From DASSQJ01 sp963726295 (GTDB lineage: Bacteria; Actinomycetota; Actinomycetes; Actinomycetales; Dermatophilaceae), in contig CAVSBW010000002.1 of assembly GCA_963726295.1 (NCBI GenBank), positions 682,001 through 746,000 of the forward strand: DNA of 64,000 nucleotides, read 5' to 3'. Under the pieces are notes generated by a model that was not told the origin of the DNA, made no database searches, and worked only from the letters and a program-made list of their open reading frames with translations. The position numbers were made by a program, and so were the translations under genes. Positions 44,165 to 52,129 of this stretch are shown here, in pieces; positions within the stretch are counted from its first letter, which is position 1; the number at the start of each line of letters is the position of its first letter.

Positions 44165-44320
44165 CTCGCCATCCTCGACCCGCCAGGGGGCCTACCGGAA
44201 GCCTCTGCGCGCACGGATCGTGGGTGACACCGGCCCTCCCTGGACGGTCCCGCGCGGCGCCCGCCGGGCGACGGCTCGACCAGTGGAGACAATCCGGCAC
44301 TGCCCTGCGAGGATGCGACC

Positions 44321-46102
44321 GTGGACCCGCGTTCCCCGTCGGACGACGACACCCGTCCGGAGCCGGGTGAGCGTCTTGCTGCGCTCGCCCGCGTGACCGG
44401 TGAGCTGTCGCGCGCCACGACGGTGGAGCAGGTGACGAAGATCGTCACCCAGCACGTCGCCGACGCCGTCGGCGCGACCATCGCCGGTCTCGCCCTCCGC
44501 GAGGGACGCAACGAGGTCCGCCTGCTCGGCATTCGCGGTCTCGAGTCCCCGGAGGCGGTGCAGTGGCAGGTCTTCTCCCTCGACGTGCCGAACGCCATCA
44601 CCGAGGCCATCCGCACCGGGGCGCGGCTCGTGCTCGTGGGGGCCGAGGCCATCGCCAGCCGCTACCCCGAGCTCGGCATCCCCACGCGGGGTGAACGCAC
44701 GACGGTCACCATCCCGATGCGTGTCGCCGGACGGACGAGCGGCGCGATCCACCTCTCGATACCGGGCGGCCGTCCCCCCGACTCGGGCGAGCTGGAGCTG
44801 CTTGACATCCTCGCCGACGCCTGCGCCCAGGCCTTCGAGCGGATCGCTTCCTCGGCGGAGGCCGCGAAGCAGACGGCACGCCTCGCCTTCCTCGCCGAGG
44901 CCTCCATCCAGCTCGCGAGCAGCCTCGACATCGACGTGACCATCGTCCGCGTGGCGCAGCTCGCCGTGCCGCGCTTCGCCGACTGGTGCGCCATCGACGT
45001 CCTGCGCGACGGGATGCTGCACCGGCTCGCGGTGGCGCACGTCGACCCGGCCAAGGTGGAGCTGGCGAAGAGGTTCCACGAGCGGTGGCCACCCGACCCG
45101 AACCGCAACGAGGGGGTCATGCGGGTGGTGCGCACCGGAGAGCCGCTGCTCTACCGTGACATCACCGACGAGATGCTCGAGCAGATGGTCGCCGAGCCCG
45201 AGCAGCTGGCGGTCGCCCGGGAGCTCGGGCTGCGGAGCGCGCTGGCCGTGCCGCTCCTCGTGCGAGGACGCGTCACCGGGGTGCTCACGTGGGTGTCCAG
45301 CGACGAGGGTCGCCGCTACGACGAGGACGACGTGCGGTTCGCGGAGCACCTGGCCCGGCGGTCCGCGAGCGCCATCGACAACTCCGACCTCTTCAGCCAG
45401 ACCCTCGACGTGGCCCAGCAGCTCCAGCACGCGGTGCTGCCGAGCGGTGTCACCGGGACCGACGAATTCGAGGTGCACGCCCACTATCAGCCGTCGGGGC
45501 GCACCGAGGTCGGCGGCGACTTCTACGACGCCTTCCCCCTCGGCGACGGACGCTTCGTCGCCTTCGTCGGTGACGTCATGGGGCGGGGCGTCTCGGCGGC
45601 CGCCGCAATGGCCCAGATGCGAGCCGCCGTGCGGGCCTTCGTGTCGGTGGACCCGTCACCCGAGGCGGTGATCGACGGCCTGGACCGGATGGTGCGGCAG
45701 TTCGAGACCGACCAGCTCGTCACCCTCGTCATCGTCCTCGCCGACCCGCGCCACCACCGCCTGCGCGTCGCCAACGCGGGACACCCCCCGCCGGTGGTCC
45801 TGCGGCGTGACGGCTCCACCGACCCCCTGCCCTGGGCGGACGGCCCGCCCCTCGGCCTGTCGTCGGGGCGTGGTGGCACCGACGCCGACTTCGCCCCGGG
45901 CGACACGCTGCTCGTCGTGACCGACGGGCTGGTCGAGCGTCGCGGTGAGGACATCGTCATCGGCATGGACCGGCTCTGCGGCGCGGCCCGCATGCTCGCG
46001 GGCGAGGACCTGGCAGCCGGGCTGCGTCGGGTGGTCGACGCGATCGACGACGCCCGGTCCGACGACGACCTCGCGGCGCTGGTCGTGCGCCGCAGGGCGT
46101 AG
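44321..46102 (+). CDS. GAF-GAF-SpoIIE (PP2C-type) serine phosphatase
   Basis: A 593-residue soluble protein. Two GAF sensor domains lie at about 20-180 and 190-355, followed by a short coiled linker (SQTLDVAQQLQHAVLPSG) and a SpoIIE/PP2C-like phosphatase domain at about 375-590. FEVHAHYQPSGRTEVGGDFYDAF, VGDVMGRGVSAAAAMAQMRAA and LLVVTDGLVERR carry the metal-binding Asp and Gly residues. RsbU-type enzymes of this design dephosphorylate anti-anti-sigma factors. No STAS or anti-sigma partner is local. GTG 44321 follows GAGGA. Confidence 0.93.
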   Translation: MDPRSPSDDDTRPEPGERLAALARVTGELSRATTVEQVTKIVTQHVADAVGATIAGLALREGRNEVRLLGIRGLESPEAVQWQVFSLDVPNAITEAIRTGARLVLVGAEAIASRYPELGIPTRGERTTVTIPMRVAGRTSGAIHLSIPGGRPPDSGELELLDILADACAQAFERIASSAEAAKQTARLAFLAEASIQLASSLDIDVTIVRVAQLAVPRFADWCAIDVLRDGMLHRLAVAHVDPAKVELAKRFHERWPPDPNRNEGVMRVVRTGEPLLYRDITDEMLEQMVAEPEQLAVARELGLRSALAVPLLVRGRVTGVLTWVSSDEGRRYDEDDVRFAEHLARRSASAIDNSDLFSQTLDVAQQLQHAVLPSGVTGTDEFEVHAHYQPSGRTEVGGDFYDAFPLGDGRFVAFVGDVMGRGVSAAAAMAQMRAAVRAFVSVDPSPEAVIDGLDRMVRQFETDQLVTLVIVLADPRHHRLRVANAGHPPPVVLRRDGSTDPLPWADGPPLGLSSGRGGTDADFAPGDTLLVVTDGLVERRGEDIVIGMDRLCGAARMLAGEDLAAGLRRVVDAIDDARSDDDLAALVVRRRA

Positions 46103-46121
46103 GGCGGCACGGGCCGAGCCG

Positions 46122-46955
46122 TCACATCTCCTCGTGGACCTCGGGGTCGCCACCGAACCGCCGTCCGTCCGCCCGCCCCAGGGCCGCGATCGCCGAGACC
46201 TCGTCCGGAGTGAGCTCGAGGTCCGCCGCAGCGAGGTTGTCGCGCTGTCGGTCGGGGTCGGCGGACTTGGGGAGCGGCATGGCACCGAGCTCGAGGTGCC
46301 ACCGCAGGATGACCTGGGCGGGACTGGCACCCGTGCGCTCGGCCGCCGCTGCCACCGGTGCGGCGTCGAAGGGCGCGGCGTCCTTCCCGAGGGGGCTCCA
46401 GGACTGGGTCAGGACACCGAGTCGCTCGTGGACCTCGCGCAGCTCTGCCTGCGGGAAGAGGGGGTAGAGCTCGACCTGGTTGACCGCGGGGACCACGCCG
46501 GTGGCATCGACGACGCGGGTCAGGTGCTCCTCGGTGAAGTTGCTGACGCCGATCGCGGTGACGAGGCCGCGTTCGCGGGCGTCGACGAGGGCCTGCCAGG
46601 CCTCGGTGTAGAGGCCGACGCTTGGGTTGGGCCAGTGGATGAGGCAGACGTCGAGGTGGTCCACGCCCATCCGGCGCAGTGAGTCCTCGACGGAGCGGGC
46701 CGCGAGGGCGCGGGCGTGGAAGCGTCCGGGGATCTTCGTCGCCACCTGCACCTCCTCGCGAGGCAGTCCGCTGCGGCGCAGCGCCTCGCCGACCTCCTCC
46801 TCGTTCTCGTAGTTGACCGCGCTGTCGAGGTAGCGGTAGCCGTTCTCGAGTGCGCTCGTTATGGCCCGGATGCCCTCCTCGCCGCGCAGCGGGTAGGTAC
46901 CGAAGCCGATGGCCGGGACGGTGAGGTCCCCGAGCGGGTGGGTGGTCGGGATCAT
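46122..46955 (-). CDS. Aldo/keto reductase
   Basis: A 277-residue NADPH-dependent TIM-barrel reductase. The tetrad is visible: Asp in YRYLDSAVNYENE (with Tyr 4-5 residues on), Lys in VATKIPGRFH, and His in CLIHWPNP. GVSNFTEEHL and the nucleotide-binding PLPKSADPDRQRDN near the C-terminus complete the family profile (DKG-reductase-like group). AGGAG precedes ATG 46955. Broad carbonyl substrates are typical; the physiological one is unknown. Divergent from the carbonic anhydrase-like gene. Confidence 0.94.
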   Translation of the reverse strand: MIPTTHPLGDLTVPAIGFGTYPLRGEEGIRAITSALENGYRYLDSAVNYENEEEVGEALRRSGLPREEVQVATKIPGRFHARALAARSVEDSLRRMGVDHLDVCLIHWPNPSVGLYTEAWQALVDARERGLVTAIGVSNFTEEHLTRVVDATGVVPAVNQVELYPLFPQAELREVHERLGVLTQSWSPLGKDAAPFDAAPVAAAAERTGASPAQVILRWHLELGAMPLPKSADPDRQRDNLAAADLELTPDEVSAIAALGRADGRRFGGDPEVHEEM

Positions 46956-47160
46956 GACTCTCCTCGGATCGTCGGTCTTCCTCCATCCTCGCGGATCCCG
47001 GTCGGCCCGGACCGCGGAGGAGCGGGCGGGACGAGGCTGCTCTCGCCGAGAGAGCAACCGTTCCACTCCTCCGGTTGCCCTCCCCCACGAGGCACCCGAC
47101 AGCACGCGAGGCCCCGACCACCGACCGCGTGCCCGGGCCGACGGGTGCGAGGATCGACCG

Positions 47161-47724
47161 ATGACAAGCCCTCCCGAGAGTTCCCAGTCCTCACCCGTCG
47201 TCCGGCTGGGGGGCGACAGCCCGACCCTGCACGACAGCGCGTGGGTGGCCCCCACCGCCACCGTCATCGGCCGCGTGGCACTGGGGCCCGATGCCAGCGT
47301 CTGGTACTCGACCGTCGTGCGCGCCGACCTCGAGACCATCGAGATCGGCGCCGGGAGCAACGTCCAGGACGGGTGCGTGCTCCACGCCGACCCCGGCCGT
47401 CCGGTCCAGATCGGTGAGCGCGTCACGGTGGGGCACCGCGCCGTCGTCCACGGGGCAACCGTCGAGGACGACGTCCTCATCGGTATGGGGTCGGTCATCC
47501 TCAACGGGGCACACATCGGCAGCGGCAGCATCGTGGGCGCCGGCGCCGTGGTCACCGAGAGCACCCGGATCCCACCGGGCTCGCTCGTCATCGGGGCCCC
47601 GGCGAAGGTCCGCGGGCAGCTGGGCGACGAGCAACGGCAGGCCATCTCCGCCAACGCCGCACACTACGTGGCCCTCGCCGCACGCCACCGCGCCGAGGCC
47701 ACGCCGGTACCCATCCCGCGCTGA
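47161..47724 (+). CDS. Gamma-class carbonic anhydrase-like hexapeptide protein
   Basis: A 187-residue left-handed beta-helix protein built of hexapeptide repeats. It has VVRADLETIEIGAGSNVQDGCVLH, VGHRAVVHGATVEDDVLIGMGSVILNGAHIGSGSIVGAGAVVT and VIGAPAKVRGQL. The three zinc-ligand His positions of gamma-CA trimers appear to be in VLHADPG, VGHRAVVHG. Many bacterial members (YrdA/PaaY group) have weak or other activity, so hydratase activity is inferred. ATG 47161 is the first start in the conserved region. Confidence 0.88.
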   Translation: MTSPPESSQSSPVVRLGGDSPTLHDSAWVAPTATVIGRVALGPDASVWYSTVVRADLETIEIGAGSNVQDGCVLHADPGRPVQIGERVTVGHRAVVHGATVEDDVLIGMGSVILNGAHIGSGSIVGAGAVVTESTRIPPGSLVIGAPAKVRGQLGDEQRQAISANAAHYVALAARHRAEATPVPIPR

Positions 47725-47745
47725 GGGCGACCAGAAGAACCCGGC

Positions 47746-47780
47746 TGCAGGTGCATCCAGGGCTGCCCTCTCGGCGGAAG
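47746..47780 (+). promoter_or_regulatory. Putative SigK-type promoter upstream of the ECF sigma gene
   Basis: GCAGGTGCATCCA (47746-47758), 13 bases, then GGCGGAAGA (47772-47780). The identical two blocks with the identical spacing occur upstream of the fasciclin gene on the opposite strand (50215-50181). GCATCC to CGGAAG gives a 16-bp spacer, as expected for -35/-10 of an ECF promoter. It also lies within a 13-bp hairpin with the GGCGGAA in the loop. Confidence 0.65.
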
Positions 47781-47829
47781 AGAGGATGCAGCCCGGGCCC
47801 CGGGCCCGGCTAACCAGGAGGTCCCACCC

Positions 47830-47868
47830 GTGACGTGCCCGTCCCGACGCTCGCGGACGCACCGCTGA
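47830..47868 (+). CDS. Candidate 12-codon leader peptide before the sigma factor
   Basis: AGGAGG at 47816-47821 lies 8 nt before GTG 47830, which begins a 12-codon ORF (VTCPSRRSRTHR, stop at 47866-47868). It is in frame with the sigma gene; ATG 47875 follows the stop by 6 nt. It could be a translated leader giving coupled reinitiation, or the remnant of a longer sigma N-terminus cut by a nonsense mutation. Below usual annotation size; seen only from the ideal SD. Confidence 0.4.
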   Translation: MTCPSRRSRTHR

Positions 47869-47874
47869 ACCGTC

Positions 47875-48534
47875 ATGCTGACCACGACCCTCACGGTGCA
47901 CCGCACGGGCTCAATGACCTTCCCGGCTGCGCGCCCCGTGGACGCTGCCTCTAGTGTGGTGCACGTGCAGGCGGAGGAGCTCGATGTCGACTCCAGCGAC
48001 CTCGCCGTGCGCCTGCGTGACGGCTCGCCCGACGCCCTGGCCGAGGCCTACGACCGCTGGGCCTCGCTCGTCCACACGCTGGCCCTCCGATCGCTCGGCA
48101 GCCACCACGACGCGGAGGACGTCACCCAGCAGGTCTTCGTGGCCGCGTGGCGCAGCCGGCACACCCTGAAGCCCGAGGCGGGCACGGTGCCCGGGTGGCT
48201 GGTCGGCATCACCCGGCACCGGATCGCCGACCTCCACGCGCAGCGCGCCCGCGCACGCCGCGACGCCGAGGCGGTCGCGGCCGCGGCGCCACCGCTGGCC
48301 CACGACCCGCCGGCCGAGGAACGCCTGGCCACCCGGCTCCTGCTCGCGGACGAGCTGGACCGGCTCGGTGAACCCCGGGCTGGTGTCATCCGGATGGCCT
48401 TCGTCGACGAACTCACCCATGAGGAGATCTCCCGCAGGCTCGGGATGCCGCTCGGCACCGTCAAGAGCCACGTTCGGCGGGGGCTGCTCCAGCTCAGGAA
48501 CCGAATCAAGGAGGTCGGCGATGCACCATCCTGA
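47875..48534 (+). CDS. sigK: ECF RNA polymerase sigma factor (SigK-like)
   Basis: A sigma-70 family ECF factor of up to 219 residues. Region 2 is about 45-110 (AYDRWASLVHTLALRSLGSHHDAEDVTQQVF) and region 4 about 155-210 (RMAFVDELTHEEISRRLGMPLGTVKSHVRRGL). SigK identity is inferred from its context: an RskA-type anti-sigma gene overlaps its end and a fasciclin lipoprotein lies beyond, as in the mycobacterial sigK-rskA / mpt70-mpt83 regulon. The start is uncertain: ATG 47875, or GTG 47965 made leaderless by TAGTGT at 47952. Confidence 0.88.
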   Translation: MLTTTLTVHRTGSMTFPAARPVDAASSVVHVQAEELDVDSSDLAVRLRDGSPDALAEAYDRWASLVHTLALRSLGSHHDAEDVTQQVFVAAWRSRHTLKPEAGTVPGWLVGITRHRIADLHAQRARARRDAEAVAAAAPPLAHDPPAEERLATRLLLADELDRLGEPRAGVIRMAFVDELTHEEISRRLGMPLGTVKSHVRRGLLQLRNRIKEVGDAPS

Positions 48535-49312
48535 CCCCGACCTGCTCGCCGACCTCTCGCTCGGCGAGCCGGTGACCGACGAGGTCCGCGACCACGTCGC
48601 GAGCTGTGACGCCTGCGCCCGGGAGGTCGCCGCGCTCGGTGCGACGGCCGGGGCCCTGACCGGCCCACCGCCCCAGCTCGTCGCGCCCCGGCCCGGCCTT
48701 CGCGCCGAGGTGCTCGCGGCCGCCCTCGGCGACCACCCGGCGCACCTCGAGGACCACGCGCCGAGCCCCGACGACCCGGCGGGCTCCACCGGTGCCCCCG
48801 GCGACGAGCTCGCCGCCCGCCGGACCGCTGCCCACGACGACACTCGACCCGGACCGGCGCGCGCGGCACGTCGCTTCGGCGTCCCCTGGCTCGTCGGCGC
48901 CGCCGCTGCGGGAGTGGTCCTGGGCGGCGTCGGCGCCGCGGCCGTCGGAGCCCTCCGCCCCGACCAGCCGCAGGTGCAGGTGGTCGCCCAGGCCGACCTC
49001 GACACCCTCGACACCGGTGCCAAGCTCGGTGTCGCCGACCTCGTGCAGCACGACGGCACCACGGACCTCGCCCTCCACACCGACCCGATGAGCTCCGGAG
49101 AGGGCTACCTCGAGGTGTGGCTCATCAACCGGGACGGCGAGCGGATGGTGTCGATCGGGGTCCTCGAACCGGGTCGGACCGACCAGACCTTCGCGGTTCC
49201 GGCCTCCCTAGTGGCGGAGGGGTACGTCGTCGTCGACATCTCCCGCGAGCCCTTCGACGCCGACGCCGGTCACTCCGGCGACAGCCTGGCGCGCGGGACG
49301 CTCCCGGTCTGA
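48521..49312 (+). CDS. rskA: Anti-sigma factor with RskA domain
   Basis: A 263-residue single-pass membrane protein. The cytoplasmic N-terminal 40 residues hold the zinc-anti-sigma HVASCDACA (HxxxCxxC) motif. A long linker leads to one transmembrane helix at about 126-148 (VPWLVGAAAAGVVLGGVGAAA). The extracytoplasmic RskA-type domain (about 160-263) has GYLEVWLINRDGERMVSIGVL. It should sequester the sigma factor and release it by regulated proteolysis on an external signal. AAGGAGG precedes ATG 48521, which overlaps the sigma gene by 14 nt. Confidence 0.93.
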   Translation: MHHPDPDLLADLSLGEPVTDEVRDHVASCDACAREVAALGATAGALTGPPPQLVAPRPGLRAEVLAAALGDHPAHLEDHAPSPDDPAGSTGAPGDELAARRTAAHDDTRPGPARAARRFGVPWLVGAAAAGVVLGGVGAAAVGALRPDQPQVQVVAQADLDTLDTGAKLGVADLVQHDGTTDLALHTDPMSSGEGYLEVWLINRDGERMVSIGVLEPGRTDQTFAVPASLVAEGYVVVDISREPFDADAGHSGDSLARGTLPV

Positions 49313-49334
49313 GCCCCCCGCGGTCCCGGGGGGC

Positions 49335-49441
49335 CCGGCGACTCCGCCCCCCGGCAGGCCTGGCCTCCGGCGATCCCGCCACCCGCCGGCAGGCCCGGCG
49401 ATCCCGCCATCCCCGGCAGGCCTGGCCCCCGGCGATCCGCC
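49335..49441. repeat. G+C-rich imperfect tandem repeats after the anti-sigma gene
   Basis: The core CCGGCGATCCCGCC recurs at 49335 (variant), 49367, 49395 and 49429 (variant), spaced 28-34 bp, each followed by a version of CCGGCAGGCCTGGCC. The stretch is almost pure G+C with no ORF support. It may be a slippage product or a transcription-pausing region ahead of the strong terminator. Confidence 0.7.
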
Positions 49442-49509
49442 ACCCCCCGGCTGGGCGGGCCCCCCGGCAACCTCTGACGGCAGCGTGACGACCCACGGCG
49501 ACCGGGCAT

Positions 49510-49546
49510 GCGACGACCCCCGGGGGCAGGGCCCGGGGGTCGTCGC
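49510..49546. terminator. Strong bidirectional terminator between rskA and fasciclin genes
   Basis: A perfect 15-bp stem (GCGACGACCCCCGGG, 49510-49524, with its complement at 49532-49546) and a 7-nt loop lie between two convergent genes. Confidence 0.85.
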
Positions 49547-49562
49547 GGTAGGGCAGGGTGGC

Positions 49563-50147
49563 TCAGCCGGTCGGCAGGAGCACCCCGTCGATGACGTGGA
49601 TGACGCCGTTGCTCGCCTCGACGTCGGTCTGGGTGACGTTCACGGTGTTGCCCGCGGCGTCGGTGAGCGAGACCTTGTCGCCGTCGACGTTCACCGTGAA
49701 GGTCGCGCCCTGGACGGTCTCGACCTCCTGGCCGTCCATACCGACGACGTCTGCGGCCATGACCTCTCCGGACACGACGTGGTAGGTCAGGATGTCGGTG
49801 AGGTCACCCTTGGGGTCCTCGAGGAGGGTGTCGAGGGTGCCGTCCGGGAGTGCCGCGAAGGCGTCGTCCGTCGGCGCGAAGACCGTGAACGGGCCGTCGC
49901 CCTGGAGCGTCTCCACCAGGCCCGACGCCTCGAGTGCGGTCGCGAGCGTGGTGAAGCTGCCAGCCGCGACGGCGGTGTCGACGATGTCCTGGCCGGCCGC
50001 CGCCTCGGTGGGGCTGGCCTCGGTGCTCGTCGGGGCCGAGCTGGTGGTCTCGGCGGTGGCCGCCGTGTCGGTGGTGTCGTCGCTGCCGCAGGCAGCGACC
50101 GCGAGGCTGAGGGTGAGTGCGGCCACGACGGAGAGGGTGCGTCGCAT
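49563..50147 (-). CDS. Fasciclin-domain lipoprotein (MPT70/MPT83-like)
   Basis: A 194-residue lipoprotein with signal peptide and lipobox LAVAAC (Cys near 20), a Thr/Ala/Glu-rich linker to about 55 and one FAS1 domain. The domain has DIVDTAVAAGSFTTLATAL, the conserved FTVFAPTDDAFAALP, LTYHVVSGEVMAADV and NGVIHVIDGVLLP. FAS1 proteins mediate cell-surface adhesion. It faces the sigma/anti-sigma pair and has the same bipartite promoter motif, ending about 34 nt before ATG 50147. By analogy with mycobacterial MPT70/83 it should be the main target of the sigma factor. Confidence 0.93.
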   Translation of the reverse strand: MRRTLSVVAALTLSLAVAACGSDDTTDTAATAETTSSAPTSTEASPTEAAAGQDIVDTAVAAGSFTTLATALEASGLVETLQGDGPFTVFAPTDDAFAALPDGTLDTLLEDPKGDLTDILTYHVVSGEVMAADVVGMDGQEVETVQGATFTVNVDGDKVSLTDAAGNTVNVTQTDVEASNGVIHVIDGVLLPTG

Positions 50148-50180
50148 GACGGGTCCTTTCGATGGGGAGCTGATGCCCCT

Positions 50181-50215
50181 TCTTCCGCCGGGGCCCCCCG
50201 GATGGATGCACCTGC
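50181..50215 (-). promoter_or_regulatory. Putative SigK-type promoter of the fasciclin gene
   Basis: On the minus strand GCAGGTGCATCCA (50215-50203), 13 bases, then GGCGGAAGA (50189-50181): both blocks and the spacing match the motif before the sigma gene exactly. The predicted 5' leader is about 27 nt with AAAGGA before the ATG, a normal layout. The spacer sequences differ, so this is conservation of function rather than a long duplication. Confidence 0.7.
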
Positions 50216-50380
50216 TTCGACAAAGTTTCTACAAAGAGGCTCCCCTGCCCGCGGCGGCCACCGGAGCCGGTCCGGCGCCGTCGCGGGCCGAGCCGGCGGT
50301 GGATCGGCCGCCCCGCGCCTGCGATGCTGTCGACGCCCGGGCGCGGCCGGCCCGGGCGGTCCAGGGAAGGAACGCCCCCC

Positions 50381-51346
50381 GTGTCGGATGACCGGAGCAC
50401 CCTCGCGCCATCGCTGTGGCGGTGGCTCGTCCTCCTCTCGTGCGCCGCAGCCCTGGCCGTCGTGGGCTGGGTGCTGCTGACGGCCGGGAACGCAGTCGCC
50501 CACGCCCACCCGGCGTATCCGGTGCTCCTCGCACTCACCGTCGTCGGCGCCCTCGTCGCGGGATGGCGGACCGCGCGGCGCGCCCCCACCCGGCGCTCGG
50601 CGCTGCGGTGGTCCGTGGGGGTGCTGCTCCTCGGCCTCGGCCTGATGTGGGTGGCCGCCGTCGCCTGGCTGCGACCGTTCGGGGCGGTCGAGCCCGCCCT
50701 GACCGCGATGCGCTCCGACCCCACGGTCGAGGTTGCCGAGTCGGCAACCGCCGTCGTCCTGCGCCCCACCGGCAGCACAGATACCACCGGGGTCTTCTTC
50801 CAGCCGGGCGCCCGGGTCGACGCCCGTGCCTACGCCGCGGTGCTGCGCCCCCTCGCCGAGGCCGGCCATCCGGTGGTCATCGCCAAGCAGCCCCTGGGCA
50901 TCGCCTTCCTCGCGCTCGGGGCCTTCGACGACGCCCGGGACGCCCACCCCGACGTGGCCCGCTGGGTGGTCGGCGGCCACTCCCTCGGTGGGACGGTGGC
51001 GGCCATCGAGGCCGACGGAGCCGACGGGGACCCCACCGCACCCGCGGCCGGCCTGCTCCTGTTCGCCTCCTACCCCGCGGGTGACATCAGCACCTCGCTG
51101 ACGGCCGCCGTCGAGTCGGTCTCGGGCTCGGAGGACGGCCTCGCCACCCCGGAGAGCATCGAGGTCTCGCGTGCCAACCTGCCCTCCGACGCGGCCTTCA
51201 CGGTGGTGGAGGGCGCCACGCACGCCCAGTTCGGCGACTACGGCCCGCAACCCGGCGACGGCACTCCCACCATCAGCGACGACTATGCGCGCGACCAGAT
51301 CTCCCGCGCATCGGTCGACTTCGTGGCAGGACTCGCCGACCGCTGA
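50381..51346 (+). CDS. Membrane-anchored alpha/beta hydrolase
   Basis: A 321-residue protein with three transmembrane helices in the first 100 residues (about 12-33, 44-60 and 72-92), then an alpha/beta-hydrolase domain. The nucleophile elbow is VVGGHSLGGTVAA (Ser near 207), the acid is probably Asp in the DYARDQ or SDDY region, and the His in VVEGATHAQFGDYGPQPGDG. The latter signature is typical of the hydrolase_5 group in actinobacteria. GGGAAGGA precedes GTG 50381. Substrate unknown. Confidence 0.88.
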   Translation: MSDDRSTLAPSLWRWLVLLSCAAALAVVGWVLLTAGNAVAHAHPAYPVLLALTVVGALVAGWRTARRAPTRRSALRWSVGVLLLGLGLMWVAAVAWLRPFGAVEPALTAMRSDPTVEVAESATAVVLRPTGSTDTTGVFFQPGARVDARAYAAVLRPLAEAGHPVVIAKQPLGIAFLALGAFDDARDAHPDVARWVVGGHSLGGTVAAIEADGADGDPTAPAAGLLLFASYPAGDISTSLTAAVESVSGSEDGLATPESIEVSRANLPSDAAFTVVEGATHAQFGDYGPQPGDGTPTISDDYARDQISRASVDFVAGLADR

Positions 51347-51370
51347 ACCGGCCCCCGGCGCCCGCCCGGA

Positions 51371-52129
51371 TCAGTGCGACGCGTCGGTGCGCATCAGGCG
51401 CCAGCCACCCAGGCCCAGCGAGCCGGCGGCCCAGGCGACGAGGAGCACCCGCGCGGACGTCTCGGTCATCACGTCACTGGGTGCGGCACCGAACACGAGG
51501 TACATCGCCCCCGCACCCGGAAGGTTCGCCGCCAGGGTCTGTGCCGCGTCGTACGGGAGGTTGCCGAGCACGAGCGGGAGCACGAGCAGCAGGGCGAGCG
51601 CACAGACCAGTGCACCGGCCGTGCTCCGCAGCAGGAGCCCGAGGCCAACCCCCAGCAGCGAGCCGCTGCCGACGACGAGGGCGACGTCGGCGAGCAGGCG
51701 CATCCCCTCGGCGGCCGGCAGCCCGGCCGCCGGTGCCAGGAGCGCGACCATCGCACTCGCCCCGGCCACCAACGCCGCCCCGAGGGCCACGCCGGTCCCC
51801 CCGATCACCAGCGCCCGAGCCAGCAGGAGCACCCCGCGCCGTGGCGTCCACTGGAGGGTCGGGATGATGCCTCCGGTCGAGTAGTCGGAGGTCGCCGCGA
51901 CGACGGCCAGCGCGCTGACCCCGAACAGCGCGAACAGGGTCGTGAAGCGGGCGGCCTCCCAGGCCGTGCCGAACTCGCCGACCCCCTGGGCGGCGTCGAC
52001 CCCCGCGAGGGCGCCGAGCCCGACGACCCCGAGCGAGACGGCGGCGGCGAGGAACCAGGTGGAGCGCACGGTCCAGGGCCGCGACCACTCGGCCCGCGCT
52101 GTGCGCGCGAGGATGACCGGCGCGCTCAT
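51371..52129 (-). CDS. ABC-2 type exporter permease
   Basis: A 252-residue permease with six predicted helices (about 22-42, 62-86, 103-130, 150-172, 178-198 and 225-243). The N-terminal segment RTARAEWSRPWTVRSTWFL and EAARFTTLFALFGVSALAV are typical of small ABC-2 permeases in actinobacteria. Its ATG overlaps the ATPase stop as ATGA, so they form one exporter. Substrate unknown; drug, peptide or lipid export are usual roles. Confidence 0.85.
   Translation of the reverse strand: MSAPVILARTARAEWSRPWTVRSTWFLAAAVSLGVVGLGALAGVDAAQGVGEFGTAWEAARFTTLFALFGVSALAVVAATSDYSTGGIIPTLQWTPRRGVLLLARALVIGGTGVALGAALVAGASAMVALLAPAAGLPAAEGMRLLADVALVVGSGSLLGVGLGLLLRSTAGALVCALALLLVLPLVLGNLPYDAAQTLAANLPGAGAMYLVFGAAPSDVMTETSARVLLVAWAAGSLGLGGWRLMRTDASH

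Noticed and set aside
47038..47056. TGCTCTC/GAGAGCA hairpin between the aldo/keto reductase and carbonic anhydrase-like genes
   Set aside because: Only 7 bp and located between divergent starts; could be an operator but nothing else supports it.
49335..49441. CRISPR-like or coding repeat
   Set aside because: Repeats are short and irregularly spaced, the intervening sequence is itself repetitive, and no frame shows coding bias.
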